DNA of 64,000 nucleotides, taken from the NCBI GenBank assembly GCA_000467715.1, contig AJFK01000845.1, forward strand, positions 62,001 through 126,000, written 5' to 3'. Positions 43,691 to 55,629 of the stretch are shown one piece after another. The DNA comes from Hysterium pulicare CBS 123377. Lineage: Eukaryota; Ascomycota; Dothideomycetes; Hysteriales; Hysteriaceae. The translations under genes and the position numbers were made by a program. Numbering within the stretch: the first letter of the stretch is position 1; every line of letters begins with the position of its first letter. The notes below the pieces were generated by a model, which saw nothing but the letters and a program-made list of their open reading frames with translations, did not search any database and had not been told where the DNA came from.

Positions 43691-44650
43691 CTATCTCTTC
43701 CTCCACCACAACCACTTCCGCTTCTTGTTCTCCCTTCGTCTCCTCCAAAACTCATCCGATCCATCCCAACCCAAACCCCCATTCACAGCCGTCACCGGCA
43801 ATCGCTCCGCGCCTTCCCCAATTGTTTCCCTTAAGCGAACAATCATTTGCATCCCTCTTACCCTCTCTTCAGGTTTACGATCAGGTATTTGCGGCACAAC
43901 AACTGCCTCGATCCGAACCTTCCTCCCATTTTCCTGCACAAGGCTACACCCAAACCAAGCATACTCTTCCTCCATCAGTTCCGCAACGTCCTCTGTCCAA
44001 GGCTCCTGGCCATTTCCTGGCCACTCAATGCTCCACTTCGACCCCTTCTGCCATGCAATAATCTGGCTACCGATGGCTGTGTTAACGAAGTGCGAGAACA
44101 GTTCGCGGATCATGTACGGTCGAAAGCCGGGTTGATTGCGGGGCACGCGGATTTGAATGGTTTTAAGGCTGGGAAAGAGAAGAAGAGAATTGGCGAGGTA
44201 GGTTGAGGTACGGACTTGCATTGTACCGTGTTCTTGGGTATTAATCGCGATTGTTCTGATAGACTCAAATTGATTTCGGGGCAGGATCTCGGTTTGATCG
44301 GAAAGAATGTGATACGTTGGCGTGGTTAATAAGAACGTAGTGAGACTATAAGCTAAGAGTGTTGCTTCAGTGTTTACTGGGCGACATGTTAAGAGTAGAG
44401 AGAGTGGATGTGCGCTGGATTCACGATCTTTCGAAGTAAAGGAGGGTGTAATGCTGGTGCTGAAAACCAGGATGTAAACTTCGTTTCGGAGCTCCGGTGG
44501 TAATTTGGCGAGAAGAGAGCATTGAGGTTGTGATTCTATGGGTTCTTTTGATGGCTCTCGGGGACGGATTGGTGCTTTCGGTGGAGGTGTTGGTGGACGC
44601 CTGAGGACTGTGACAGGTTCAGTGAACGAGAGTCTGCGGCCGCCGCACAT
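43691..44650 (-). CDS. 2EXR/F-box-like domain protein
   Basis: A single exon of 319 residues starting at ATG 44650 (MCGGRRLSFTEPV); the frame reaches a TTG further up. A Pro-rich N-terminus (RRPPTPPPKAPIRPREP) precedes the domain LLAKLPPELRNEVYILVF at about 46-63 and SLLLTCRPVNTEATLLAYS, the pattern of the fungal 2EXR family, related in form to F-boxes. The second half has mixed strands and ends in a strongly basic tail (FWRRRRENKKRKWLWWRKR) that could bind nucleic acid or serve as a nuclear signal. Function unknown; proteins of this family are numerous in filamentous fungi and mostly uncharacterised. Confidence 0.82.
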   Translation of the reverse strand: MCGGRRLSFTEPVTVLRRPPTPPPKAPIRPREPSKEPIESQPQCSLLAKLPPELRNEVYILVFSTSITPSFTSKDRESSAHPLSLLLTCRPVNTEATLLAYSLTTFLLTTPTYHILSDQTEILPRNQFESIRTIAINTQEHGTMQVRTSTYLANSLLLFPSLKTIQIRVPRNQPGFRPYMIRELFSHFVNTAIGSQIIAWQKGSKWSIEWPGNGQEPWTEDVAELMEEEYAWFGCSLVQENGRKVRIEAVVVPQIPDRKPEERVRGMQMIVRLRETIGEGAERLPVTAVNGGLGWDGSDEFWRRRRENKKRKWLWWRKR

Positions 44651-45553
44651 GATTATATTAGGAAATTTCGTGCGATCGAAATGTAAGAACAGAAAAATTG
44701 TTATCAAGACGGTTGTGTAGATGTGACAGATCGCTAAGACAGATTTAGAGCGTCAAAACCCAGAATATGATAATGAATTGGTCAAGGTTGGGTCAGGCAA
44801 CTTCGACAAGCTTAGAACTATAGGAAGGGCTGTCAATACGCTCTTAAGTAATTGAACACCTGCTGCAGCCACGTTGCTTAACGGCTATGACTTCTGGAGT
44901 AGTGATAGTGGAAGGCTTCTTCAGCCAGGCAACGACATAAATGTGTTTTGACTAGACATAGCCACACAGCCACTCCAGCCGCAGAATCAGGAAACGACGG
45001 ACATCTCTTCAATCAGACAGAAATAAATGACAGAAAAGACAAGGAACCGTGTCACCCAGATACAGTGAGCAATTTGCACACTATGCAGAGCAGTGAAAGA
45101 TAGATAGATTACGTGGATGTTACGACAGAGAGTTGCTTCTTATTTGGCCATGCACGGATCACCAACCTAGATGCGCGCTTTGTAATTATTCACACGCGCA
45201 ACCTACGCGACGAGATTTTCACACGGTTCTCACAACTGGAACGTCTCATCCGCTATAACGTAGAGACGATGTGATACTGAGAAGAGAGACTGCCTCAGTA
45301 TCTGTCCAAAAAGCATCTTATCAAGGACACAAACCGAAATCATCGTTTGCAAGAGTCTCTGGGATCATTTACTGAAAACTAAGAACACATCGGATTGTGA
45401 TTATCCGTACTATAGCAAACTAGGAATTCATGAAAACCCCAGATCGGAAGATGCCCGAGTTAGCTGACTTAAAAGAAAACCAGACCCATCGCCATTTGTA
45501 ACAGCTGCCGCAATAGCATATTATGATGTCCGCCCAACGAGTTGTGAACGTAG
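44651..45553. other. Intergenic, 0.9 kb
   Basis: This is the promoter side of the 2EXR gene and the 3' flank of eIF3a. No coding sequence or repeat is seen. Confidence 0.5.
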
Positions 45554-48500
45554 CTAACCCTGATTCCTCTTGAAAGCACCCGGTCTATACTTTCCGTCGC
45601 TAGGCGCCTGAGAGGAAGGAAGGGATTCTCTTGGTTCCTCATCCCTATCTCTGGCTCCTTCTGGTCGTCCTCTAAGATGGGGTGGAACGAACTTGCCGCC
45701 GGTGGCAGGGGATTGGGTCCGGTTCCTGTCGCCAATATCTCGGAAACTCCCAGCCCTTCCGGTAGGAGGTTCATAGCGCCCGCTTGTTGCTGGAGACTCA
45801 TTGCGGTCTTCACGGCCACGACCACTACTTTCACGAGCACGCCAACGTGAAGCTGCAGGCGCTGGGCTTGCGTCCGCGTTGCGGTCACGTCGGGCTGGTG
45901 GGACATAACCACTTTTCCTAGGAGCTGGGGCAGATTCGGTCTCCGCGGCTGGAGCTGGAGATTGTCCTGTAGCTCTGGCGGCTTCCCGATCACGCCAAGA
46001 CGGCTTGCCACCCGCGAGGGCGAGACGTGGAGGACCAGTAGAGCCAACGGCTGGTGGAGCTTGTTCGGCAGGCAGGTCGCGCGACACTGGACGTTCCGGT
46101 GCAGCAGACGGTGCAGCAGAGGGCACACCCTGCTTCTTTGCAGCCCGTCTGGCCTCCGCTTCTTCTTCTCGTTGCCGTTGTTTGGCCGCAATATCGTCGA
46201 GTTTCCTATAATAACATTAATATCTGTGGAAATGTTGGGCAACATTGGATTCACATACTTTCTCTCTTCGTCCCTCTTCTGCTTCTCTTCTAGCAGTCTC
46301 TGTCTCCTCTCCTCCTCGGCCTTAGCCTTAGCCTCTGCTTCCGCTCTCTCCTTTTCCTCGGCTTCTCTCTGTCGTCTCTCTGCTTCCTCCGCTTCTCTCG
46401 TCTCACGCGCTCGCTTCTCCTTGACCTCCTTGACACGGGCTGCCATCTTAGCTTGTAATTCCTTCTCTGCTGATCTCTTCTGCTTGTCAAACTGAGCCTT
46501 CCTCTGTTCACGGACGTCAGAAATGAAGGTCTGATAGACTGGCACTAATCTAGAAAGACGACGCTTGAGGTTGACATCAGAGCTGTGTTTCTCCTCAGCC
46601 TCCCTCAGCTCCTCCGCTTTCGCCTTCTCATACGCCGCAAGATCAGCCTTCATCTGGGCGTCGTAGTCATCTTTCAAGTGCTTGATTTCCTCCTTTCGGT
46701 AGGCGCGCTCCAAATGGTCGATACGTTTGCCGGCGATACGAAGCTGTTCACCAAGCTGATTCTTTTCCTTCTCCAGAGCCTGAAGCTTCAAGGCCCGGAT
46801 CCGCGAGGAGTCCAACTCTGAGATGTCTTCAGGTATTTCAATGTCGATTTTCGTGCCCTGCTTAAGCTCCTTGAGCTGCTTCTCAATTTCCTCTCGCTGC
46901 ACGCGAGCCTGCTCGTCTTTGAGGCGTTTCTGTTCACGAGCAACCTGTTCGTCCCGGAGGCGTTGAGTTTCGGCTTCTTGGACTTGCTGTGCCCGAATTC
47001 GCTTGCGGGTTGCTTCTTCCTTTTCCTTTTGAGCAAGAGCATTAGATGCCGCTTCCTTCTTCCTTGAGATGATTTCACGGCGCGCTAGAGTGTCGAGATG
47101 TTCTTTCTCGGCGCCTTCCTTGGTTCGGAGGAGAGCAGCTTGCTTGGCGGCCAGTCGTTCTTCGTTGAATGATGGATCAACATACTGGCATGTGACAAAA
47201 AGTGACTTAGCCAGGCGGGTCAGTTGAGAGCGAACAATCTCGGCAGGCGTGCTCTGGAGGCGTTGAACAGAGCTCTTCTCACTCTCGGCTGAACCAGCAG
47301 CAGAACCTGGATGCATGGCCTTGGCAGAGGAGAAAACATCTGAGTCAAACGTTAAAACACCAGCAGCGTGGTCTACACGAATTGCGAGATCACCCTTCTT
47401 GCAGCCGTTCATAATGAATTTCTCGATGGTATCTCTGCTGACCTGGAACGGGTCGGGAAACTGAGCAAGATTGAGCACAAACTTGATCTCGACCGAATCG
47501 TAGACCTGAGATAGTTGTTGGAAGAGACGCGTAAGAATGACCTGTTGGAGAGGTCCAACGTATTTCTTCATCTCTTCATCAGCGCCAATCTGAGCCAAGA
47601 TAGGAGAGATCTTTTTGCAGATCGAGAGAGGATGGAAATCGACCTCGAGGATGTTGTAAAGATCACGAATCTCTGGCCGTGCCCGCTTGAGAAGGCCTTT
47701 GCTAAGAGCATCCTTGAAAAGGATGGCACGCGTGGGGGCCTGAGACATGCCCAAAAGGTTGGTCAAGCGAGAGTTCTTGTTCTTCCTAGCCTCATCCACA
47801 TCGACGAGGGCACCACGAGAACGAGAAGTGCTAATGACGGGGATGGAGAGAGCGGAGAGAAGGACATAGGACGCTGCTTTGGTCATATCAGCCTCAGTGA
47901 CAGCTGGGTTGTCCTTCTTCGGGCTCTGTCCTGATGCCACAGCTGCTGCAGACTGGCGCAGCAGATTGTAGTACCGACTCCATGCAGCGGCGTGGAAGAG
48001 GTAGTTCTCGCTAACGAGAAAGATGCGCGTGAGCTTTTCGAAATAGTTTGCCATCATAATATTCTTTGCTGGACGCTTGCTCAGATTAAGCAGGGTATGG
48101 ATATCTTCAACACTCCTGAACGCTTCCTGCCACAGTTCCAATTCTACTGCAACATTCAATTGTTGGAAGCGAGTGTCGAGGTGGCGTTGGAGTGTATCCG
48201 GATCACTGAGATTGATGGCATGCATCTGGGAGGAGAATTTGGCGGCATTTTGCAGATGATTTCGTAGAAGCTCGCAAAGGCGGCGGAATTCGGTCTTTCG
48301 TGCATACTTGGAGCAGAACTGGAATGCCTGGTGGGCAGTGGTCTGGTACATGATCTCTAATCGAGCATTGTTCTTGAAAATGTCTAGAACAGTACGGTAA
48401 GTCTCCCACAAGAACTTCAGCCACGGCGTCACGATAGCTCTGTCGGTGCGGTCTCGAGATTGCTCGCCAGACACCGTAGACAGAAGTATGGATTCCGGGG

Positions 48501-49002
48501 TCTCAGAGGCTTCGAGATCTTCTACATTCTGGGTAGAAGATGTGGATTCGAGCGAAGTTTGAACTTCATCGGCCTTCGCTTGGGCCTCGGTGACCTTTTG
48601 TTCAGCTAAGTCGATGAACTTCTTAAACACAAGCTGTACGATGTTAGGACCCGTCTGCAACCCAGAGTCGCCAAACTGCATACCTCGATCGTCCCAACGT
48701 TCGTATTCTGAGCCGTATTTTTGTACTGGTAGAGCCCATCCTTTGCCAGTTTGCCTTTCCTCAAATCGACGCACAGTTCGACAAAGAGTATCATCACCGG
48801 CTCGAGCGAGGCGATGGGACTATTCCGAGTCCGTTTGGAGGTGACATGTTCGTGAAGTAGAGATAGAGCGGCTTGTGGCTGCTGTACTCCGATGAGTTCT
48901 TGGGCGCGCTTTCTGAGACGTGTTAGGTAGGCATCCAAATCAAGCACAAGGGGCGTTCACGAACAATGTGTTCTCGGGTTTGCTGTGCGGTGGCGGCGCC
49001 AT
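45554..49002 (-). CDS. TIF32: Eukaryotic translation initiation factor 3 subunit A (eIF3a / TIF32)
   Basis: Exons 49002-48965, 48912-48684, 48633-46259 and 46205-45554 give 1097 residues. The N-terminus [20 protein letters not shown] and the block [20 protein letters not shown], followed by [20 protein letters not shown], are diagnostic. The PCI domain lies in the first half; then comes a long charged coiled coil (many [17 protein letters not shown] runs) and a C-terminal Arg/Gly/Ser/Pro tail ending AFKRNQG. eIF3a is the scaffold of eIF3 and joins the 40S ribosome to initiation factors. The first donor (GTTCGT) is non-standard but gives the expected sequence; the other introns are GTATGC and GTATGT types with CTAAC or TTAAT branch sites. 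Ignoring the last intron gives a false C-terminus in another frame. Confidence 0.96.
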
Positions 49003-49818
49003 GCTGGGCAGCCTGTAGGGGTGGTGCTTCTAAGTGCCTGGCTCTGTGCAGAATGGAGCGGAGGTTATGGGAAGCTAGGGGGACGAAGCGTGGTGTTGTC
49101 GCAGGGCTTGGTCGATGACCACGATGTACGGCGATGGGGTTTTTCGCACGGTGGGCTTAAGTAAGCGATGTTACGGGGCAGGCCGCCAAGCCTGGCAAGC
49201 AAGGATGCCTTCGCCCGGGCACATTGCCCAACGAACGCAGTGACTGCTCGACTGCATTGAGTAGGGCAGAGGGACTATGGTCGCTCTCTGACAAGTCTGC
49301 CGTTCACTGTATTTGCCAGCAGCAACACGACATGCCCAGTGACGCAGTCTTCCTGGAGTTGCGAGTCGGTGAGCGTCCAATTTGCGGATTGGGCAGCCGC
49401 TAGTCCGGAATCAGCCCCCCCAGGATTCCTCGCTCCACATCCGAACTCCTGGACAAGCTGCCTCACCCCAGAGAACAACACCTACACTCGCCTCATCCTA
49501 CGTCTCGAAACATTGTCGTGAGAGAGCTCTCGCTCGACAATCGCATCTGCAGGTCCGCCTTTGCACGCTCTTTTGTTGGCCTTGGGGTCGCCAGCCTCAC
49601 CGACCTGCGCTCCTTTCCCCCGTTCCCGTTCCCGCTCCACTCCACTCCTCACCTCCTCTTCATCGCAAGCCAAGGCATGTCGCACCATCATCGAATTCAA
49701 CATCCACCTGAAAACTCAAGCTGACCCCAAAGTCATTGTGTGATAGGCCTTGTCCCGGTAGCCGACGTCGCATACCCGCATAAAGCCCCAAGCGTCTCCC
49801 ACACAAACATTCGTCGAT
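49003..49818. promoter_or_regulatory. Divergent promoter between eIF3a and G-gamma
   Basis: These 816 bp separate two ATGs pointing away from each other. Pyrimidine-rich tracts (about 49600-49660) precede the G-gamma start. A short CA-rich leader lies directly before the ATG. Confidence 0.5.
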
Positions 49819-50220
49819 ATGATGTCCGCACCCTACGAGATCCGCACTGGCGGCGATGGCAAGAGCAAGAAGCAAAGCATGGCCGAATTAAAGCTTCGTC
49901 GTCTTACTGAGCTGAACGCGAGGCTGAAGGAGGATTTGGAACGTCGCAGGATACCTGTCTCGGAAGCTGCTCTCGAGTACGTCGTCTATTGATTGCTTTT
50001 CAATGTGGTGAAAACGTACGGCTAACAACGAACCTGCAGTCTCATTGCATTCACAGATAAGGAACCAAAGGACTGGATGGTACCATCACGCTGGGGAACG
50101 GTATGCACCTTTATGTATTGTGGTGCTCACCACTCAGGCTGACATGTCTCTTTCCAGATCGACAAGCGCGACGACCCATACGCACCGCAACAATCGAATG
50201 GCTGCTGCATCGTTATGTAG
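49819..50220 (+). CDS. STE18: Heterotrimeric G-protein gamma subunit
   Basis: Exons 49819-49976, 50040-50100 and 50158-50220 give 93 residues; no single frame reveals it. The gamma-subunit helix ([20 protein letters not shown]) should coil with the G-beta subunit. The C-terminus NGCCIVM has a CaaX box (Cys90) for farnesylation, with Cys89 next to it for palmitoylation, which would hold G-beta-gamma at the plasma membrane. The preceding [10 protein letters not shown] block is typical of filamentous-fungal gamma subunits. Introns have GTACGT and GTATGC starts, with a GGCTAACAACG branch site in the first. It acts in pheromone and nutrient signalling, growth and development. The orthologue is called gpgA or gng-1 in moulds. 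Confidence 0.95.
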
Positions 50221-51698
50221 ACAACCAGCATGGGAGGTGACTATGTGCGAGCAATGGCGTTCTTGCGTTGATGTTTACGGCAAAGCAAGTTTCATTACCT
50301 TTATTGGTCGATAATACCCAGACAGTAGTTTCCTGGGGCTTTGAATGGGGATATGTACTTCCAGGAAACTGTAAGAATACGTGGCGAAGGGGTCATCAAG
50401 CTGCCTTGCAGCTCGATGGGGGATTTTTTGTGTTTCATGTCAATCTTATTGCCTAGTCAGGTACTTTCTCAATAACGAGGATAAAAGTGTCTTTAATATC
50501 CCAAAACTGACAATACCAACGTGCTCACTCTTGGTTGCCTGTGTCTCACTCTCAGCTTGGTCGGATTGGAACGAAGTAGCAGTCCTAGGATAATGGCCAT
50601 CTAGGACCTAACGTTAGCAAGGAGCTTGGGCGAATCCTCCGAGGGCATGTCAATATATAGAAGCGAAGTTATACTCCGAACCCCTATAAGACTGCGACTC
50701 GTTATGGAAATACTAGAAGTAACCCATAGAACACATTACTTGCGGCGTCTCGTCGTATGATCACAAAACACCAGAAGAGGGTCTTACAAAGGGCCCGCGT
50801 GTGTATAGAGAGCAGCTGACAGCGGCAGAGCGGGTGGGAGAACACCAAGCGGCACCCTTCCGCCCGCATGCAATCCACTTGAACACGATCAAAACGCTGC
50901 ATTGGCTCATTAACTTTCGACCAGTCATACGCCTGCAGCATGCCGTTGGTTGCACGGACGATTGCTCGTCTGCAGTTCAGTATACTCATATTCCCACGCG
51001 TTTACATGATAGCCTCCTAGCAAGGCATGTAGCAGATATCGAAGAAGATTCGAAAAAGAGATTCTGTAGACCGCGCACCGAGTCAAGGTCTAATTGTTAG
51101 CGCGTTGGAAAACTTTGCGACAAGTTGCAGGTGCGCAAAGCCGTTCGCTCTCCGGCCGACTCCATAATTGATACGCATGATGGCTGAACAGTGGCGCTCG
51201 CTCTCCAGACTTCTCCGCCGCCAACGAGGATCAAAGTGCAGGCTCGCCTCCATAATGCTAGACTCCGAGGAGCCAGCAATGGCAAGTGACACGCGCAAAT
51301 GCGTCCAATTTTGCGGAAGTTTGGGGGCTTTCGCAGAACCCATCGCGTAGCGCAGGAGCACTACGACCGAGCTCGGGATTTTTATCTAAGAGAGTGGCAT
51401 CCCGTGGGGTTAGCAGCAGCGTCCGACACGGCACGGATTGCCCTCTGCTGAGCGCATCCCTTTCACTGGACAATGCAAATCTCCATCGTCGACATACCCT
51501 CTCCTCTCCTCTCAAGACACTCCAGACGGCCTCTCGTTGTCCTGTGATCGCGCTGCGACGTTGCTGTCGCATAGCTGAAGACCGCATAGCCTCATCTATG
51601 ACTTCGGCCTCGTTCTGACGCCAGCCCCACCATAACGGGAAGAAAAGGGAATCTCTGCCTCCCCTTGCGACCGCACCCTTAGCCTCTCAGTCCATACG
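50221..51698. other. 1.5 kb upstream region of the bHLH gene, with short upstream ORFs
   Basis: No gene is supported. The last few hundred bases look like a transcribed leader and contain at least two upstream ATG frames: 51473-51547 (24 codons) and 51598-51618 (6 codons), both ending before the main ATG at 51699. Confidence 0.45.
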
Positions 51699-53889
51699 AT
51701 GAATGAATCCGCGACCTCGTCATGGTCTGCAGCAGAGCAATACGACCCAATGGCTTCTGTCGCCGAGCAGGACTTTGGTAGTCTGATTGACCTCGATAAC
51801 TTCGACCTCGACTTCAACCTTGACTATTCAAATGGTGACAGCAACCAGCATGGCGACCAACAGCTTGCACAACTCGCAGACTCCCTCGATGTACAACATT
51901 TGCAGCACATGTCACCGTCGATACAGCAGGATTATAACAATGGGACCAGTAGAGCGCCACCGCAACAACAGACCGCACATACGGGACATACCATGCCCCA
52001 GCCCGGGAATAACTTCTTCGACTTCAGTATGCCCAGTTTCGGCCAGCCAAATCAAACGCAGTCTCCTTTCTCTACTGCTCACGAGTCTGCATTCCATGCG
52101 CATGCTGGGGTTCCACCTACACCCAACAGTGTCGAAATGCATGGCGATGCTGCCCGCTACCTCCAACAGATGGATCCGCAGACGCGGGCATTCTTTGAGC
52201 AACGCTTTCAACTCAGGAAGGATGATGTACGCACATGTTCGCAAGTATTGATGTAAGACAAGGCTAACAGTTTGGATTAGGTCGCCTTCACCCCTCTGGT
52301 CTCCCCGGCCGTCACTCCGCATGAGAATCGCTTTCGGATACCTGAATACACTACTGTCCCTGGAGCATACTTCAGCCCCTTAACATCTCCAGCACTCCAG
52401 GCTCAAAATCAGCAGCAGCATTCTTACCAACCTAGCCAATACAATACTTCGGGAAGCTCAGCAGGCACGTCGCCAGTGGATGCAGACGTAGACATGTTAG
52501 GAGAATCAGCCATGGCCCAACCTGAATCTGGTCGAAAATTGCGCAGTAACAAGAGAAGTGCCCCGAGATCATCTAATGCTTCCACCCGCGTACGACAATC
52601 ACCTATTGTAAAACCCAGCCGACGGAAAGCAAATTTGTCCTCCACGATTCCCCCCAAAGAAGTCAGTGATTTGCTTGAAGAGGTACAGCGATCAAAATCT
52701 GCCCAAGCAACCTCCAACGTACTACTTGTACCCCAGAGTCGGGATACGTCGGAAGCGGAGTCAATTTCTCCAGAACCCTTAACAGAAATGGGGCCACCAC
52801 CAAAGCCTGGCTCTGTTACACATTCCCCTGCCATAGTAGCCAAAAGTGGTCACATGCCTGTCACATCCGGCGCCTCGCCTCAAGGAGTATGTCCCGCCAC
52901 GCCCGCATCTTTAATGCGCCTAAAGCAGTCCCCCAATTTCACTTCACCGCCCGAAGCCCCTCCCATGTTGGATGATCTTCAGCTTCCAGAAGCCGCTTCG
53001 TCAAGGTCTTCGCTTTCCCGAATCGAAACTGCACTTCGGGATGATGATCAATCCACGCCACGTCTGTCTGCACGAAAGACCCCTAAGTTAGGACCTTTGA
53101 GTACGCCCTCTGCTGGAGTCGCGCTATCCGGCAAACCGAGCCCTATGCTGAGTGCAATGACCTCGCCCACAAGCCCAGGATTTGCATTAAAAAGCAGCAG
53201 GAAACCGGATGCCAAGGGCTCTAGAACCACCAAGAAGAGGAATAGCACAAGCTCAACTCTTGTCAGCCCTGCGCTAAGACCAAAGATTTCCCCAAGCATA
53301 AAGCCTCTATTACCAGAAGGCGGTAAGTTCTCCCCCAGCGGATTATGGTTTTCATCGCTAACCCAACATGTCGACAGCGCATGTGGACGATACTCACGCA
53401 ATTCTACTTGCTTCGAAATCCAACTATCAGAATATTCTTGATGGGACAACTGTTCCCGGTGTATCCTATCCCACCTCACTGTCCACAAATCTAACCTCAA
53501 AGCGGACGTCTCATAAAATAGCTGAACAAGGGCGTCGTAATCGTATCAACACCGCTCTGCAAGAGATGCAAGCACTCCTGCCATCACCCAATCTCTCCGC
53601 TACTGAAGCCAAAAGTCCCGATGGCGCGGGGAGTGGAGGCGCCAACAGCTCCGCGGCTCAACAAAGTAATTCGAAGGCAGCAAAGGTTGAAACTGCAATT
53701 GAGTACATCAAGCAGCTGCAGAAGCAGTGTTCGGACCGAGACAGACTATTGGACGAAAAAGATAGGGAGATGGAGTCCTTAAGAAGGGAATTGGCAGCCC
53801 TCAAGAAAGCTAGTTCAAGCTCTAGTACAGATGCGGAAGCGCTGAAGAAAGAGACGAGCTCTGGAAGTGAAGTCGAGAACGATACTTGA
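51699..53889 (+). CDS. palcA: bHLH transcription factor, NUC-1/PalcA (Pho4) type
   Basis: Exons 51699-52226, 52281-53322 and 53378-53889 give 693 residues. The acidic N-terminus (DFGSLIDLDNFDLDFNLD) is a likely activation region. The block AFTPLVSPAVTPHENRFRIP followed by GAYFSPLTSPALQAQ is characteristic of NUC-1 of Neurospora and its relatives. The bHLH lies at about 564-670: basic region and helix 1 TSHKIAEQGRRNRINTALQE with the His, Glu and Arg needed for CACGTG contacts, a loop of some 35 residues, then helix 2 KVETAIEYIKQLQKQ running into a short leucine coil. The family switches on phosphate-scavenging genes under phosphate starvation and is held back by a cyclin-CDK pair. Both introns have good signals. 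The gene name is given by family likeness. Confidence 0.9.
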
Positions 53890-54960
53890 ACACTTTGTGA
53901 TTGAAAACTGAATTTGTCTTAACGTGGTTGTAATTTGGCCCGCTTTCGAGAAGCGGTAATACCAGGTGCGAGAGTCTGGGCAGGACAAACAACCGATTGT
54001 GAACGAACACTTGCGGACCACCATACGAAGATGCATGAGCTCATGATGAGGTGGGGAACGTAATTCTTGCATTGATTACGAGCGTCTTATCTCGCACCGA
54101 ATCGTGTTGGTGCAGTCGATTAGCCTTGCAGAGCTTTACCACCCATAGTGCGATGCACGAGATCCTGCGAAGTCTCGGTAGCAAGTTTCATCAACATCAT
54201 GGTTATCACTACCATTCTTGTATACACACATATGCACAGGCTACAAAGATCTCATCTCGAGAACATTAGATGATTTTGGAAATAGGAAAGCCAGGTTCAT
54301 TCAACAGGCCTAGTGCTCCCAGTGTGAGCAGTGCTATGTAACTGCTGATTGTAAACGGACTTCTAGAGCGTTGTTCTCCTCCTAATAAGCACCTTACACC
54401 GCATTATTCCAATCATGTTTTGAAAGCCTACAGTCTAGGCACAGAACCCTCTAAATGGACACTGCTACACGAATTACTATCGCCTGATACGTTTTCTCGG
54501 CTACGCTTCTATTACTGAGACCTCTATGCAAGCACTACTTTCTCGTCAATTATATAACCCCCGTTGTCTTCCTCCTTCCTCAATGTCTCGAAGCAATACA
54601 TCTCACACTCAAGATTCGATAGCGCTAAACCACTGCAAAATGTCACTTGCTTCTCAGGAATAGGGTGGGGCTAACATATTCCTAACATATTACCAATATC
54701 TTGTTAACTCCTTAGAAACAACACCGAAATCAACTCTTCTTAAAGTTCCTTCCTATTCAGGCATTCTTTTAACCCTCAGGTCCATTCTCTCCGCACGTCA
54801 CTGCTAACACCTCGCTGACATCTTCAGAACATGTTGGGAACAACAGCTGGAATCGACACTTTTTCGATATCCTTCCTAATTCGGTCGTTTCATCCGGCTC
54901 GTCATCAGTGCAAACTTGCACAGCTCAGACCAGATGGAAAGACATAATCTCATATGAATA

Positions 54961-55407
54961 TTATTCAGAGTTTTCTTGGGCTTTTGTAATGACTGTTTCC
55001 TGGCAGTTGGAGTAGTTGTGAGCAGTACTGTTGGTGCTGTTATAATGTTGTGGAAGGTGTTGGCTGTGGCGGCACGAACCAAAAACACCCAAATTCGACA
55101 CTTTTCTACTTTCTTTCCCATTTAGGAATATATCTTCCACCGTTGTTAATTTAGGATAAAAATCAGTCCTCTTTCCATTTTCATTTCTACTTAGGAGAAC
55201 ATTCGCCTCTACGATTTCCTCATGCCGAATTCTTTTACTATTCGAAACCTCGAGGTTGGTAAAAGAATTCTTGTCACTCCCAAGTGTGGCGTCCATTCCG
55301 TTCCGTCTTGGCATGAATGAATTGTAAAGCTCATGAAAGAGATCGCGTGCATGGAGCGTCGACCTTAGAGGCGAATGTGGCGGCGTCCCTTGTATAGCTT
55401 TTCCCAA
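54961..55407 (-). CDS. Weak candidate ORF, up to 148 residues, no ATG at its 5' end
   Basis: The frame is bounded upstream by a stop and has no ATG until about residue 32 (MPRRNGMDATLG). The sequence is polar, with EEIVEANVLLSRNENGKR and KLTTVEDIFLNGKESRK reading like protein, but no family is recognised and no splice partner was found. It could be a remnant exon or chance. The frame covers the hairpin at 55227-55270. Confidence 0.2.
   Translation of the reverse strand: MGKAIQGTPPHSPLRSTLHARDLFHELYNSFMPRRNGMDATLGSDKNSFTNLEVSNSKRIRHEEIVEANVLLSRNENGKRTDFYPKLTTVEDIFLNGKESRKVSNLGVFGSCRHSQHLPQHYNSTNSTAHNYSNCQETVITKAQENSE
55227..55270. repeat. 44-bp nested inverted repeat
   Basis: GAATTCTTTTAC (55227-55238) pairs perfectly with GTAAAAGAATTC (55259-55270). 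The loop itself contains the 12-bp palindrome AACCTCGAGGTT (55246-55257). Confidence 0.9.
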
Positions 55408-55629
55408 ACGACTTCAACTTGCAAGACTTCCGAACAATATAGAATAATTAGGTGGCTAAATTTACTTGTTCAAAGTCTAAGATGCATCTAATGCTATGTG
55501 ATATACTCCCATCGTGACATCGTTACCAATGATAATTAAATTCCTTGCTTCCAAACGTGTAAAAGAGAGACACGGGGTATATTTAAAAGAATGGCGGGAG
55601 AGTCGCGATATCTAGCGCAAGACTCCCAT

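Larger units (their letters stand above)
53890..55629. other. 1.7 kb gene-poor region with a strong hairpin
   Basis: No gene is secure. A reverse-strand frame (about 54961-55407) is listed separately as a weak candidate. A nested inverted repeat lies at 55227-55270. Confidence 0.5.

Noticed and set aside
45469-46205. Continuation of the long eIF3a frame to 45469
   Set aside because: It reads through an intron at 46258-46206 in the wrong frame; the spliced frame ending at 45554 gives the expected eIF3a tail.
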